Shown: positions 13,413-25,652, numbered from the stretch's first letter. The stretch is DNA of 64,000 bases from Chytridium lagenaria (GCA_025449115.1 JAHLKC010000100.1:62001-126000); one strand, 5' to 3'. The notes: generated by a model not told the origin, from the sequence alone. Numbers and translations: made by a program.

Positions 13413-13454
13413 TTGTCGAATTACAGTATATTGATTTGAGTTGTACAGCCTGGA
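13413..13454. promoter_or_regulatory. Very short divergent interval between the LAMTOR2 and annexin start codons
   Basis: Only 42 bp separate the LAMTOR2 ATG (minus, 13412) and the annexin ATG (plus, 13455). If both starts are right, promoter elements must sit inside the coding exons or first introns, or the two 5' UTRs must overlap in antisense. The interval is AT-rich (TATATTGATTTGAG) with no clear TATA box placement. Confidence 0.4.
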
Positions 13455-16400
13455 ATGAGCTATTACCAGCAGCAACAGCAGCAGCAGGTAGGCCATAATG
13501 TGATGGGTTCGCTTACTCTGAGGATGCAGCATACGCATGCACTCTCAATGCATGCATGCATGCTCCCTTCGTTCATTTTCATTTTCATCAGCATTCTCAT
13601 TTGCATGCAGAATGTATAGCTTCCTGGCTCGTTTTTCGTGGATTCCTTACACCAACTTAACTTCATTCTTAAAAAACTACGCCAAGGGTTGATAATAACT
13701 GAATACCATTTCCAATTCCTTGAACGTATGCAGCCTGCAGCAGCATATTCTGGATACCAGCAACAGCAGCAACACGACGGGTCGCAGAGTTCCCAATATC
13801 CGTCAACTCCATACGCCACAGCAACTGGCCACCAACAATCGCCGTTTCAAAGTTATAACCCTACAACAACACAACAAAGTTACAGCCACCCGATCCCGTC
13901 AATAGTCCACCACCAACCTTTGCAAATTCATACGATTCTCAACCTCAGCAATACCAGCCATACAATACTCCGCAGCAGCAACCCTATGGCATACCGATTA
14001 CCGCACAGCCTGCTCCATATGGCGGCCAGTCTCCCTTTGGAAGCCCTCACAATTCTCCAAACACGTCCTCCATTAAATCTGGCTTTTTCGGTGGCCGTTC
14101 CCCGTCATTTGAACCCGTCCCACCTCCAACATTGAACAACGGATATGCTCCATACAGGCCCTCGGCTGAGCCCGCATCAACTCCACCTACCAATACGGGC
14201 TCGGCATACGCTCCTTACCAAACTTCGCCATCCCCAGTTCACTCCCCGCAACTTACTCCAGGCGTACCCCTCGACCGTCGAAGCACGTCCGGGTTTTTCG
14301 GTGGTTCCAAGGTGGTTCTCAAGGTGGTTCCCAAGGTGGTTTCCAGGGCGGTTTCCAGGGTGGCCCCCAGGGTGGTTACCCTGACCTCAACATCCAATCC
14401 AACTCCTCTATCCCTATAAATCGAAACCCCACTTACCCCGGTCACCCCATCGACTTTCCGTCTTCTTTCGGAAGCTTATCGATCAACCAAGCTTACCCCA
14501 CCATGCCGACGTCAGGGTACGGTTCAGCTCCAACAATGTCCCCACTCTACGGTGTTCCGCCAATTCCACCGCAGAGACAACATACGTATCAACAGCCGCC
14601 GTACGCGCAGACACCTGTTTCTCCAAATATATTGCCGTATGATCAGAGACCTGTATCTCCTGTTCCGTCGCCTTATGGACAGCTGCGAGTATCTCCTGCT
14701 CCTCCTGTACAATATACCGCTCAAAATCAATATCCGACGCTTGCTTCGAATCCGACTTTATCTTACCCTCCTGCCGCGAACTCATTTTCAACGCTTGCCT
14801 CAAATTCAACTATGAAATCTCAGGATGGATCTTACAGTCTAGGTTCTTTTTCTTTTTCTTTTCTTTTCTTTTCCTTTTGTGATAAAGGAACGGTTAAACA
14901 AATATCATCTTAAAATTGGTCAACCTCTACGATGATATTTGATAAATTCAACTTAGCTAACGATTTTTTGTTTTGTTTTATTTAGCTCCGCTTGCATCCG
15001 CCAACGCTCCCCCGTCTCCTCAACCTCAACCCCAACAACCTCAACAACAACCTCCACTACCGCAACCCCTCCTCCCTCCTCTCAAGCAATTCCCTTCCTC
15101 AGTCGAACCCCCCCTCCCTCCCCTCTCCGACTCCGAAATCGACTCCATATGCATGCGTCTTTCCGTCTCCACCCGTGGTGTCCTCACAGGTAATCCCCTC
15201 CCACTTTCCCCCTTTTAATCCCTATTTCAGACTCCAGCATCATCACCATGACGCAAATCTGCGCATCGTACACGCCGACCCAGATGGCGCAGATTGGGGC
15301 AGCGTATAAGCGACAGTTTGCAGCGAACCTTGCTGATGTGATTTCGACGAGTGAGACTTCACTTATTATTACGGCTTGTACGATGGCTGCTGGGAGTGTG
15401 GCCGAGGCGGATGCGATTGGAATTTTGGAGAGTTTGGTAATGCTTTAGGGGGATTTCACTTTTTCTTATTTTGTTTCCTTAGTTTCCCCCTCTTTTCTTT
15501 TTATATTCTTTCACACACACCCCTCTCTTTCCTTTTTATATCTTTATCGACTTCCCTCACTTCCATGTTCAATACTAACTTTCCTTTAGAAAGGTCTCGC
15601 TGTCGACTACGACGCATTGTACGAGGTAACGTCCTTCCTCCGCCCCTCCCTCTCTTCCCTTTTCTTCCTCTAACACGTAATATGAAAAGGTACTCCTCGG
15701 CCGCACCAACGACGAACTCGCGGCCATCCGTAAATCCTACCAAACGTTTTTCGACAAGGACCTCGATAAAGCCCTTTCGGAGAAACTCAAATCGTCTGTA
15801 TGGAAGGTTTTCGCGCCGTTGATTCAAGGGAAGAGGGCGGAGGGTGGAGGCGAGGATGGAGTGAAGATGGCAGAGACGTTGAAGGGGTTGTGTAAGGTGA
15901 AAAATCTACGCTTTTTCTTTTGCGAATGATACGTTCATTTTTTGTTTTATTTTTAATTTATTCTGCTTTTATGCGATTTGTGTGGTTTTTTTATGTATGG
16001 AGGTTTTTTGTTTACGATCTTTTTCTTTGTTGATTTTTTTAGAGTTCGAGTGGAGAGGCGTTTGCTCATGTACTTGGATGTCAGAGTGTGGAGAATCTGA
16101 GACGGGGGTTTGAAAAGTTTACAGAGAAATATGGAGTGACTCTTGAGAAAACCATCATTAAAGAGTTTAGTAGTGATGTTGAGAAACCGTTATTAGCGAT
16201 AGGTGAGAGACTTCTTTTCCCCCCACCCCATTCTAACCTTTTTCATAGTCTCCTCCCCGTGATCCCGTTGTTCATCTTTCCACGCACCTCCATTCTGCTT
16301 TGACGGGTCTTGTGAGCAATCAAGCTAAATTGTTGAGACTTGCGGTGCGGTATCGGAGGACGTTGTTGTTGGAGGCTGCGATTGTGGAGTTTGATAAGGG

Positions 16401-16491
16401 ATCTAGGAAGTTGGAGGGACGGGTTGGGAAGGCGACGAGTGGACATGTGTTGAGGTTTTTGAGGGTTGCGTTTGGGTTTGAGAGGGGGTAG
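13455..16491 (+). CDS. Annexin with long Gln/Pro/Tyr-rich N-terminal region
   Basis: Predicted Ca2+/phospholipid-binding annexin, cytosolic and membrane-associated. Exon 1 encodes MSYYQQQQQQQ and is followed by a ~240-bp intron; exon 2 continues PAAAYSGYQQQQQHDG. About 400 residues of Q/P/S/Y/G-rich tail follow, including reiterated VPKVV / SKVVLKVV-type codons near 14300-14380 that are probably GWF/GGFQGG repeats read out of frame. The core starts near 15110 (SDSEIDSICMRL). Annexin repeats are visible: a GLAVDYDALYE / LLGRTNDELAAIRKSYQTFF stretch (15595-15770), SSVWKVFAPLIQGKR, then FEKFTEKYGVTLEKTIIKEF (16110-16170) and a last repeat ending VAFGFERG. The canonical GxGT calcium loop is degenerate (GLAVDY) in the one copy I can read clearly. 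Several frame changes occur in the low-complexity tail. Confidence 0.75.
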
Positions 16492-16664
16492 ATGGGGTTT
16501 GTGGATGGGTGAGATGGGGTTGGAAGAATGGTAAAAGAGGACGGTTGGTGGGCGGGGTGTTTTTTTTTTTGGGAGGGCGAACTTTAAGAAAACGTGTTTT
16601 TCTTGTCTTTGTTTTTTTGTTGTTGTTAAAGATTCCATGCCGTTTTTGGGCACTCACAGAGAGA

Positions 16665-19600
16665 TGAACATTGAATAATATTATGATTATGCCATGATTG
16701 TAATGGAATCATTCATTTCACGAGTGAGGTTTATCTTTTCATTTTTGCAAAAACGAAAGCAAAATGGCAACACACAATAATATGATTATGCCATGATGAC
16801 AATGGATTCACGCGTGAGGTTTATCTTTTTCATTTTTGCAAAAACGAAAAGAGAATGGAACATGCAAGAACAACTCCCACCACTGCCGACAAACGATAAA
16901 CGGGATCGGTGTCGAAACCCGTAACCCCATCTCCAAAGAAAGCAAAATGGCAACACACAATATGATAGTGCCATGATGACAATGGATTCACGCGTGAGGT
17001 TTATCTTTTTTCATTTTTGCAAAAAAGAAAAGAGAATGGAACATGCAAGAACAACCAACATTGCCGACACACGATAAAAGGGATCGGTGTAGAAACCCGT
17101 AAACCCATCTCCAAAGGAAGCAAAATGGCAACACAATATAATAGTGCCATGATGACAATGGATTCACGCTTGAGGTTTATCATTTTTATTTTGGCAAAAA
17201 AGAAAAGAGAATTGAACATGCAAGAACAACCAACACTGCCGACACACGATAAAAGGGATCGGTGTAGAAACCCGTAAACCCATCTCCAAAGGAAGCAAAA
17301 TGGCAACACAATATAATAGTGCCATGATGACAATGGATTCACGCGTGAGGTTTATCATTTTTATTTTGGCAAAAAAGAAAAGAGAAGTGAACATGCAAGA
17401 ACAACCAACACTGCCGACACACGATAAAAGGGATCGGTGTAGAAACCCGTAAACCCATCTCCAAAGGAAGCAAAATGGCAACACAATATGATAGTGCCAT
17501 GATGACAATGGATTCACGCGTGAGGTTTATTTTTTTAATTTTTGCAAAAAAAAAAAGAGAATTGAACATGCAAGAACAACCCCCAACACTGCCGACACAC
17601 GATAAAAGGGATCAGCCCGTAAACCCACCTCCAAAGAAAGCAAAATGGCAACACAACATGATAGTGCCATGATGACAATGGATTCACGCGTGAGGTTTAT
17701 CATTTTTATTTTGGCAAAAAAGAAAAGAGAATTGAACATGCAAGAACAACCAACACTGCCGACACACGATAAAAGGGATCGGTGTCGAAACCCGTAACCC
17801 CATCTCCAAAGAAAGCAAAACGGCAACACAAAATAATCTGATAGTGCCATGATGACAATGGATTCACGCGTGAGGTTTATCTTTTGCAAAAAAAGAAAAG
17901 AGAATTGAACGCAAGAACAACCCCCAACTGCCGACAAACGATAAAAGGGATTGGTGAAGAAACCCGTAACCCCATCTCCAAAGAAAGCAAAACGGCAACA
18001 CAAAATAATCTGATAGTGCCATGATGACAATGGATTCACGCGTGAGGTTTATCTTTTGCAAAAAAAGAAAAGAGAATTGAACATGCAAGAACAACCCCCA
18101 ACACTGCCGACACACGATAAAAGGGATCGGTGTCGAAACCCGTAACCCCATCTCCAAAGAAAGCAAAATGGCAACACAAAATAATATGATAGTGCCATGA
18201 TGACAATGGATTCACGCGTGAGGTTTATCTTTTTTAATTTTGCAAAAACGAAAAGAGAATTGAACGCAAGAACAACCCCCAACACTGCCGACACACGATA
18301 AAAGGGATCGGTGTAGAAACCCGTAAACCCATCTCCAAAGAAAGCAAAATGGCAACACAATATGATGATAGTGCCATGATGACAATGGATTCACGCATGA
18401 GGTTTATCTTTTTTTTTTTTGCAAAAACGAAAAGAGAATTGAACACGCAAGAACAACCACCCAACACTGCCGACACACGATAAAAGGGATCAGCCCGTAA
18501 CCCCATCTCCAAACAAAGCAAAATGGCAACACAATATGATAATAGTGCCATGATGACAATGGATTCACGCGTGAGGTTTATCTTTTTTTATTTTTGCAAA
18601 TACGAAAAGAGAATGGAACATGCAAGAACAACCCCCCAACACTGCCGACACACGATAAAAGGGGTCGGGGTAAAGAGACCCGTAACCCCATCTCCAAAGA
18701 AAGCAAGATGGCAACACAACATGATAGTGCCATGATGACAATATATTCACGCGTGAGGTTTATCTTTTTGATTTTTGCAAAAACGAAAAGAGAATTGAAC
18801 ATGCAAGAACAACCACCCAACACTGCCGACACACGATAAAAGGGATCGGTGTCGAAACCCGTAACCCCATCTCCAAAGAAAGCAAAATGGCAACCAAAAT
18901 AATATGATAGTGCCATGATGACAATGGATTCACGCATGAGGTTTATCTTTTTTATTTTTGCAAAAAAGAAAAGAGAATTGAACATGCAAGAACAACCAAC
19001 ACTGCCGACACACGATAAAAGGGATCGATGAAGAAACCCGTAACCCCATCTCCAAAGAAGGCAAAATGCCAACACAAATAGTATGATAGTGCCATGATGA
19101 CAATGGATTCACGCGTGAGGTTTATCTTTTTTATTTATGCAAAAAAGAAAAGAGAATTGAACGCAAGAACAACCCCCAACACTGCCGACACACGATAAAA
19201 GGGATCGGTGAAGAAACCCGTAACCCCATCTCCAAAGAAAGCAAAATGGCAACACAACATGATAGTGCCATGATGACAATGGATTCACGCGTGAGGTTTA
19301 TCTCTTTTTAATTTTGCAAAAAAAGAAAAGAGAATTGAACGCAAGAACAACCACCCAACACTGCCGACACACGATAAAAGGGATCGAGGTAGAGACCCGT
19401 AACCCCATCTCCAAAGAAAAAAATGGCAACACAACATGATAGTGCCATGATGACAATGGAATCACGCGTGAGGTTTATCTTTTTCATTTTTGCAAAAACG
19501 AAAAAGAGAATTGAACGCAAGAACAACCCCCCAACACTGCCGACACACGATAAAAGGGATCGGTGTCGAAACCCGTAACCCCATCTCCAAAGAAAGCAAA

Positions 19601-20664
19601 ATGGCAACACAATATGATGATAGTGCCATGATGACAATGGATTCACACGTGAGGTTTATCTTTTTCATTTTTGCAAAAAAAGAGAATTGAACGCAAGAAC
19701 AACCCAACACTGCCGACACACGATAAAAGGGATCGTGTCGAAACCCGTAACCCCATCTCCAAAGAAAACAAAATGGCAACACAATATGATGATAGTGCCA
19801 TGATGACAATGGATTCACGCGTGAGGTTTATCTTTTATTATTTTTGCAAAAAAAGAAAAGAGAATTGAACATGCAAGAACAACCCAACACTGCCAACACC
19901 ATAAAAGAGATCGGTGTCGAAACCCGTAACCCCATCTCAAAGAAAGCAAAATGGCAACACAATATGATAGTGCCATGATGACAATGGATTCACGCGTGAG
20001 GTTTATCTTTTTTTATTTTTGCAAAAACGAAAAGAGAATTGAACGCAAGAACAACCCAACATTGCCGACAAACGATAAAAGGGATCGGTGTCGAAACCCG
20101 TAAACCCATCTCCAAAGAAAGCAAAATGGCAACACGCAATATGATAGTGCCATGATGACAATGGATTCACGCGTGAAGTTTATCTTTTTTATTGTTGCAA
20201 AAGCGAAAGAGAATTGAACGCAAGAACAACCAACACTGCCGACACACGATAAAAGGGATCGGTGTCGAAACCCGTAAACCCATCTCCAAAGAAAGCAAAA
20301 TGGCAACACGCAATATGATAGTGCCATGATGACAATGGATTCACGCATGAGGTTTATCTTTTTTCATTTTTGCCAAAAGAGAAAAGAGAATTGAAGTCAA
20401 GAACAACCCCCAACACTGCCGACAAACAATAAAAGGGATCGAGGTAGAGACCCGTAACCCCATCTCCAAAGAAAGCAAAATGGCAACACAACATGATAGT
20501 GCCATGATGACAATGGATTCACGCGTGAGGTTTATCTTTTTATTTTTTGCAAAAACGAAAAGAGAATTGAACGCAAGAACAACAACCCAACACTGCCGAC
20601 ACACGATAAAAGGGATCAGTGTCGAAACCCATAACCCCATCTCCAAAGCAAGCAAAACGGCAAC
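16665..20664 (+). repeat. ~177-bp tandem satellite array, about 23 copies
   Basis: The landmark TGCCATGATGAC recurs at about 16690, 16790, 16969, 17145, 17321, 17493, 17665, 17845, 18016, 18193, 18372, 18547, 18728, 18910, 19090, 19266, 19444, 19625, 19797, 19971, 20149, 20324 and 20502. Spacings are 171-182 bp, except the first unit (99 bp), which lacks an internal ~78-bp block. Each unit contains, in order, TGCCATGATGACAATGGAT, the palindrome TCACGCGTGA, GAGGTTTATCTTTTT, GCAAAAACGAAAAGAGAAT, GCAAGAACAACC, CTGCCGACACACGATAAAAG, CCCGTAACCCCATCTCC and AAAATGGCAACACAA. The array fills the space between two convergent genes, annexin (stop 16491) and ALDH (stop 20775). It has no stable coding frame because unit length varies. 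Confidence 0.97.
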
Positions 20665-20774
20665 ACAAAAAAAAGAAGGGGGGGGGGGCACACAAAAAGA
20701 GGTGACATATCCAACAACAAAAAACAGTTACGAGATTCGAAAAACGGGGGGACACCATTGTACAACAAAAAAAA

Positions 20775-23339
20775 TCACCCCCTCGCCACACCAGCAACCC
20801 GTCCCCCCAAAAGAAACGCCGCAACAAGGGCAGCGACAAACCCAAAGCGTTTCCCAAGTTTCCATTTCTTGAGGAAAAGGTAGAGAGCGGATGGTGGGAT
20901 TTCAGGATGACACTGGTGAGAAGTTTGCGACCCGTGGCAGAGGATGAGAATTTGGGGTAACGGACTTCGTTGACGATTTCCATCTAAATAAAAAAAACAG
21001 GTAAGAAATGTGGTGGGGGAGGGGTGGGGGACTTACCCCACTAGGTCTCCACATGGTTGTTCTACGATGGGTAAAGGTCATGAAACCGTTTTGCCGTGAT
21101 AGGCGCCCATGCCTGAGGGGCCGACACCGCCAAAGGGGAGTTCGGGGACTAAGGGGGAAAGAGTTAGGTGTAAAGAGAAGAAAGGGGGGGGGGGTGGTGT
21201 TACCGATCATGTTCATGAGGAGATCATTGACGATAGCGGCGCCAGAGTTGGTGCGATCGAGGATTTTGTTGATGACTTTTGTGTTATCGGAGAAGATGTA
21301 GAGGGCGAGGGGGTGGTCACTGCGAATCGAGGTGAAAGAGAAAGGGGGTAAGTGAGATCAGATTTTTCTCCATGCTTGTTTTTTGATAAACATAGACAAA
21401 AAAGAAGAACGACATACCGCGCGGTGATGATAGCAATAGCCTCCTCTTCATCCTGCACCTCAATCAACGAAATCAACGGTCCAAAAAGTTCATCCTCCAT
21501 GATAGGATCCGCAGTAGAGACACCAGTGACCAAGGTAGGTTCAATGTAAAGATCATCAGCGTCAGCGCGTCCACCCAAGACAATGTTCGATTTGGGACAA
21601 GCCTTTTGACGCTCCAGGATGGTGTTGAGACGGTTGAAATGATGACGGTTGATGACGCGGGAGAAGAGGGGGGACTTTTGGGCGTCTGAGCCGTAGAATT
21701 CGGTGTAGGCTTTTTTAAAGCCGGAGATGAAACCGGGGACGGCTTTTTTGTGGACGAGGAGGTAGTCGGGGGCGATGCAGGTCTAAGAGGTGTTGTGTTA
21801 AAGAGACGTGTGTAGGTGAAATGTGGATGCAGCGTGGGGTGTCAAAAGGAGATGCAGCAAGGTAGATATGGAAAAGAGGCAAAGGTGAACAAAAAAGGTG
21901 TGGTTTGTAACAAAAGAAGAGGACTAAGAGGGGCATGGTTCATAGGAAAAGAGGTGAATGTGAAAAAATAAATACGAGGAATATGTGAGAAAGATAGATA
22001 TCCAACATACCTGTCCACTGTTATTCGTCTTTGCCCAAAACACCCTCCTAGCTGCATTCTCAAGGTTCGCGTCCTCATGCACGTAAACAGGACTCTTTCC
22101 TCCAAGTTCCAAAGTGACAGGTGTCAGGTATTTAGCAGCAGCCTTCATGATGATACGTCCCACGACTCCGTTTCCAGTGTAAAAGATATGATCAAACCTC
22201 TGCTCAAGAACAGCCGTGGTCTCGGTGACGCCTCCATTGATGACTTTGACAGCATCGCGGTCGAGGAATTCGGGATGATGGCGGTCATGAGGGCCGCAGT
22301 GTGGACTGACACTTCGGAGGGCTAGAGGAAGAAAAGTAAGGAATTAGAGGAGGGAACGTTGGGAAAGAAGAAGATGCAGTTGGATAGGATAATGTACCTT
22401 GATGACGACAGCATTTCCGGCAGCAATGGCGCTAACGAGGGGAAGAATGGTGAGGTGGAAAGGGTAGTTCCAGGGTCCAATAATGAGGACGACACCAAGG
22501 GGTTCATGACGAACTTCGCAACGGTCAGTAGCGTTAAGAGCAGGCTTGGGGGGGTATTCGGTGGCAGTCCAATCATCGAGGTTCTCCAAAGCATGAACGA
22601 TTTCATTGCGAGTGGAGATGATCTCCTGAAGGTAACTGAAGCTGGCATCCTATGAACCAAGGTCAATATTTAACAAAGAAGAAACACATTAACGATAAAG
22701 CTCTTTTTTTGGAAGAATAAAGCATACCTGACGGTGATGGTCCTTGCTGAGCGCGCCAATAATCTCATTCTCCTTCTTGATGATCATGTTGTTGATAGCG
22801 AGGAGTTGCTCTCTACGCCATTTCATTGACTTTGTCTTTTGACTGTCGAAGGCCTTGCGGACTCCCGTGACGATCTAAAGGGACAAAAGGAGTAAGGGCA
22901 TAGAAATGATTCATATGGATGGAGCAGTGTCTAGAAAAAGCGATAAACGGCCGTTCTCGTTCATATCTAACATCGAAAAGGAGAACTCGTGTGTGTGTGC
23001 GTGTGTTCATTGAGCGCATCCTTTGACACCCCCGCGTTGTGAGGGTTCGGCATGTCTGTACTGCATGCTGCTCGATCCCCCACTCATTTTCCCACATTCA
23101 TCTGAATGTATATTTTTTTTAGCTTCTCCACCTCTCTCTCTGACACACACGATGCCAACACCCTCGCTCTCTCCCTCTCCCCTCTGTCTCTCCTCCCAAA
23201 CTGATGATGATGCAGTCCATCAACAAACAACACATGGATGGATGGATGAATGGATAAATGAATGGATGGATGACTGAATGAATGAATGTACCTGTGGGAT
23301 CTCAGCAACATTGGTGAAGGTGAGAGGTGATGAAGCCAT
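20775..23339 (-). CDS. Class-3 (fatty) aldehyde dehydrogenase, likely C-terminally membrane anchored
   Basis: Predicted NAD(P)+-dependent oxidation of fatty or aromatic aldehydes to acids. From ATG 23339 ([16 protein letters not shown]) about nine exons follow: [37 protein letters not shown], the catalytic-Glu motif [12 protein letters not shown] (22100-22125), the catalytic cysteine in [12 protein letters not shown] (21755-21783, just after a splice acceptor), [12 protein letters not shown], and the class-3 motif [19 protein letters not shown] (21090-21150). The last exon starts [12 protein letters not shown]. With one base shift it ends in [19 protein letters not shown], a hydrophobic tail like the membrane anchor of fatty aldehyde dehydrogenases; the stop would then be at 20775-20777. 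Other frame breaks occur near 21075 and 20880. The ALDH class assignment is strong; the anchor is an inference. Confidence 0.9.
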
Positions 23340-23847
23340 GAATAATGAATATAGTAATAGTGGTGGTTGCTGCAGGAATAATAATAATAAATAAAACCCA
23401 CTTTATATAATATTAATAAATAAATAATAAATAATAAATAAATAGTATTAATAGTGTGGGTGTCACACAAAGACATGCGGGATGGAGAACAGTAAGCAAA
23501 AACACAGACTAAATTACTTATTACAAAGTTACTAGGTATACTCTGTATGTATTTCTCGCGTGATCATTATTATTTATTTATTCATTTATCTATTTATTTA
23601 TTATTTATTTATTTTTATTTAATATATTTATTTCATCCATTCATTATTATTCTTTATTATACAGGACTATACACACTGCACTCTACACCTAACGAACTAC
23701 TCCTAGAGCAATGATGGTCAATAATGGGTACTATATATCAACGCATTATATTATTTGATTATGATACACACCATATATTTGATTATGATACACACCATAT
23801 ATACATTGTATTGTATTGTATTGTATTGATTGGTCTTGTCAAACTAT

Positions 23848-23878
<31 letters not shown>

Positions 23879-24156
23879 TTCATTGAAAAGCTGAATATAT
23901 AGGACATTGTATATATATATATATACACCCATGCAGCCAGAGAAAAGCAAGAAAACGAGGACACACAAATGTGTAAAAGAAAAGAAACCAGTTTAAACGA
24001 AAAATAAAAACTTGTTGAAATAGATCCACTTTCAACAACAGAAACAGTGCGAAAAAGAAACGATAAAAAAGAACCAAACTTTCTCGAAATACCAGAAACA
24101 AAAAGAAAAAAAAGGAGTCTCATTGATTACACAATGATAGAAAAGGATTATACCGA
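23340..24156. repeat. AT-rich intergenic region with short tandem repeats
   Basis: The region is rich in simple repeats: ATTT/TTTA tetranucleotide runs at about 23565-23640 and 23845-23881, a TTGTA pentanucleotide run at about 23807-23828, and a TA run near 23911-23924. It separates the 5' end of ALDH from the 3' end of the hydrolase gene (both minus strand). It should hold the ALDH promoter. No coding sequence was recognised. Confidence 0.8.
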
Positions 24157-25652
24157 TTAAGCAGCAGCCACAGCAACAGGCGGTGGGTGAGCCACCGTCT
24201 CCCAACAACCTCCGCCTCCATTTTCTTCTCCTCCATCATCTCCTCCTCAGCAGCCTTCAACAGCGCCTCCCTTCCCTCCTCAACAACCTCATTCACTTCA
24301 AAGGTGCCGCAACATTCTCCGTCACAGAACTCGGCGCCACCTCTGTTGTCGCCGTCGTCTTGGTGGTGGTGGTCGCGATAAAGTGCGGGGACGCACGGAA
24401 ATGGTCAGCCATGTCAGTGTGGAACTTTGTGTAGGCTTCGAAAAACAGGGCGTGGCCTTTGGCTGGGTAGACGATCAGTTTACCGCCAGTGTGTTTGGCA
24501 ATGTGGTCAGAGTTTTTGGGGCGGATGAGCTGGATATAAAAAAAAAAATTGTTAAAAAGATTCGTCGATAAAGATATTGGTAATCAAGACACTCACGGGA
24601 TCATCGGTTCCAGTGACGATCAAAATATTCCCTCCATCGCCTTCCCCAACTCCCTCAACCTCTCCTTTGAGACATAATGCGAATTAATCGCCATAATCTG
24701 CGCCTTCCTCCCCGCCTCTGTCTGCGTTGGCTTTGTGTTCCCATGCCTCGTCAACATATCCGCAACAGCATCCAGGTTGGTCTTATAATCCTCAAGCGAC
24801 TTGATCTCAATATCAGGGTGAGTGGAGACGTCACCAACAATTTGGCGTTGAAAGATACGGACTTCTTCTTCGTTGGGGCGGAGGGCGAGCCAAGTGGGCG
24901 AGAAGATGAGTTGGACGAGAAGACGGACACGCTCAGAGTCGGGGATTTTCCCTTTTTTGAAGAGAATGTTGAGGAGGGAGAAGGCGGATTTGAGGGGCGG
25001 GATGGTTCTTCCGGCGTGAGTTGAGATGAAACAGACTTTTGCAAAAGTGTCTTTGGGGGCAAGGAGCGCCAACTCGAGCGAGATCATGCCACCTATTCAA
25101 ACGAGATTAGCAAAAATAACAAAAAGACTCCAAGAACACAGAGATACGAAAAAGATATATCTTTTTAACGTCTTGACAACAACGTATAGGTACTAAAAAA
25201 CCTCATAAGCATTCGACCAAATAACCGTACTCACCCATAGAAACACCCGCCAAAAACACATTCTTAGTCCACCCCAAATGCCTCAACAAATCCATCGCAT
25301 CCAACGCCATATCCTTCACCTTAAATCCATTGCTCAACGTCTCCGAGTCCCCAACACATCGATTATCAAAGATGCAAATCTCATATTCATCCTCTACTTC
25401 CTCCGTCGTGCGATATCCCGGTAAGAAAAAGTTAATGGTGGCTTCCCATGAGACGCAGTTGGATGATAAACCTGGTTGAGGGGGGTGAGTCTGAATGATG
25501 GTGTGAGAGGGTGATTTACCTGTTACGAGGAGCATCTTGTTCTTGCCTGTACCGTGAAGCTCGTAATACAGCTGAGGTTCACCGGGTTGCTTTGTCTTGA
25601 AGTTGCTAATGGTGTGAGGAGCATAGCGATGGATATCTTGTATGGAGGGCAT
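24157..25652 (-). CDS. Alpha/beta hydrolase with acidic Ala/Glu-rich C-terminal tail
   Basis: Predicted serine hydrolase of the alpha/beta fold; substrate unknown. Start ATG 25652 (MPSIQDIHRYAPHTIS). The domain reads YYELHGTGKNKMLLVTG, an intron, EICIFDNRCVGDSETLS, then the nucleophile elbow GVSMGG split by an intron at about 25087-25240 (Ser is the likely nucleophile). A helical cap region follows (24700-25060), then LIVTGTDDP (acid candidate) and KGHALFFEAY (His candidate, near 24455). The C-terminal tail is Thr/Val-rich, then NEVVEEGREALLKAAEEE, and ends ETVAHPPPVAVAAA at stop 24157-24159. Reaching this end requires two single-base shifts (near 24297 and 24187); without them the protein stops at 24293. 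Esterase, epoxide hydrolase or lipase activity cannot be told apart. Confidence 0.83.

Noticed and set aside
16665..20664. CRISPR-like array
   Set aside because: The whole ~177-bp unit repeats with no unique spacers, and the host is a eukaryote.
16786..20691. Long hydrophobic minus-strand open frames running through several satellite units, up to 170 residues, some starting MNPLSSWHYH
   Set aside because: They arise because the unit is close to a multiple of three and poor in stops on that strand. Unit length varies, so the frame is not kept, and there is no start or splice context.
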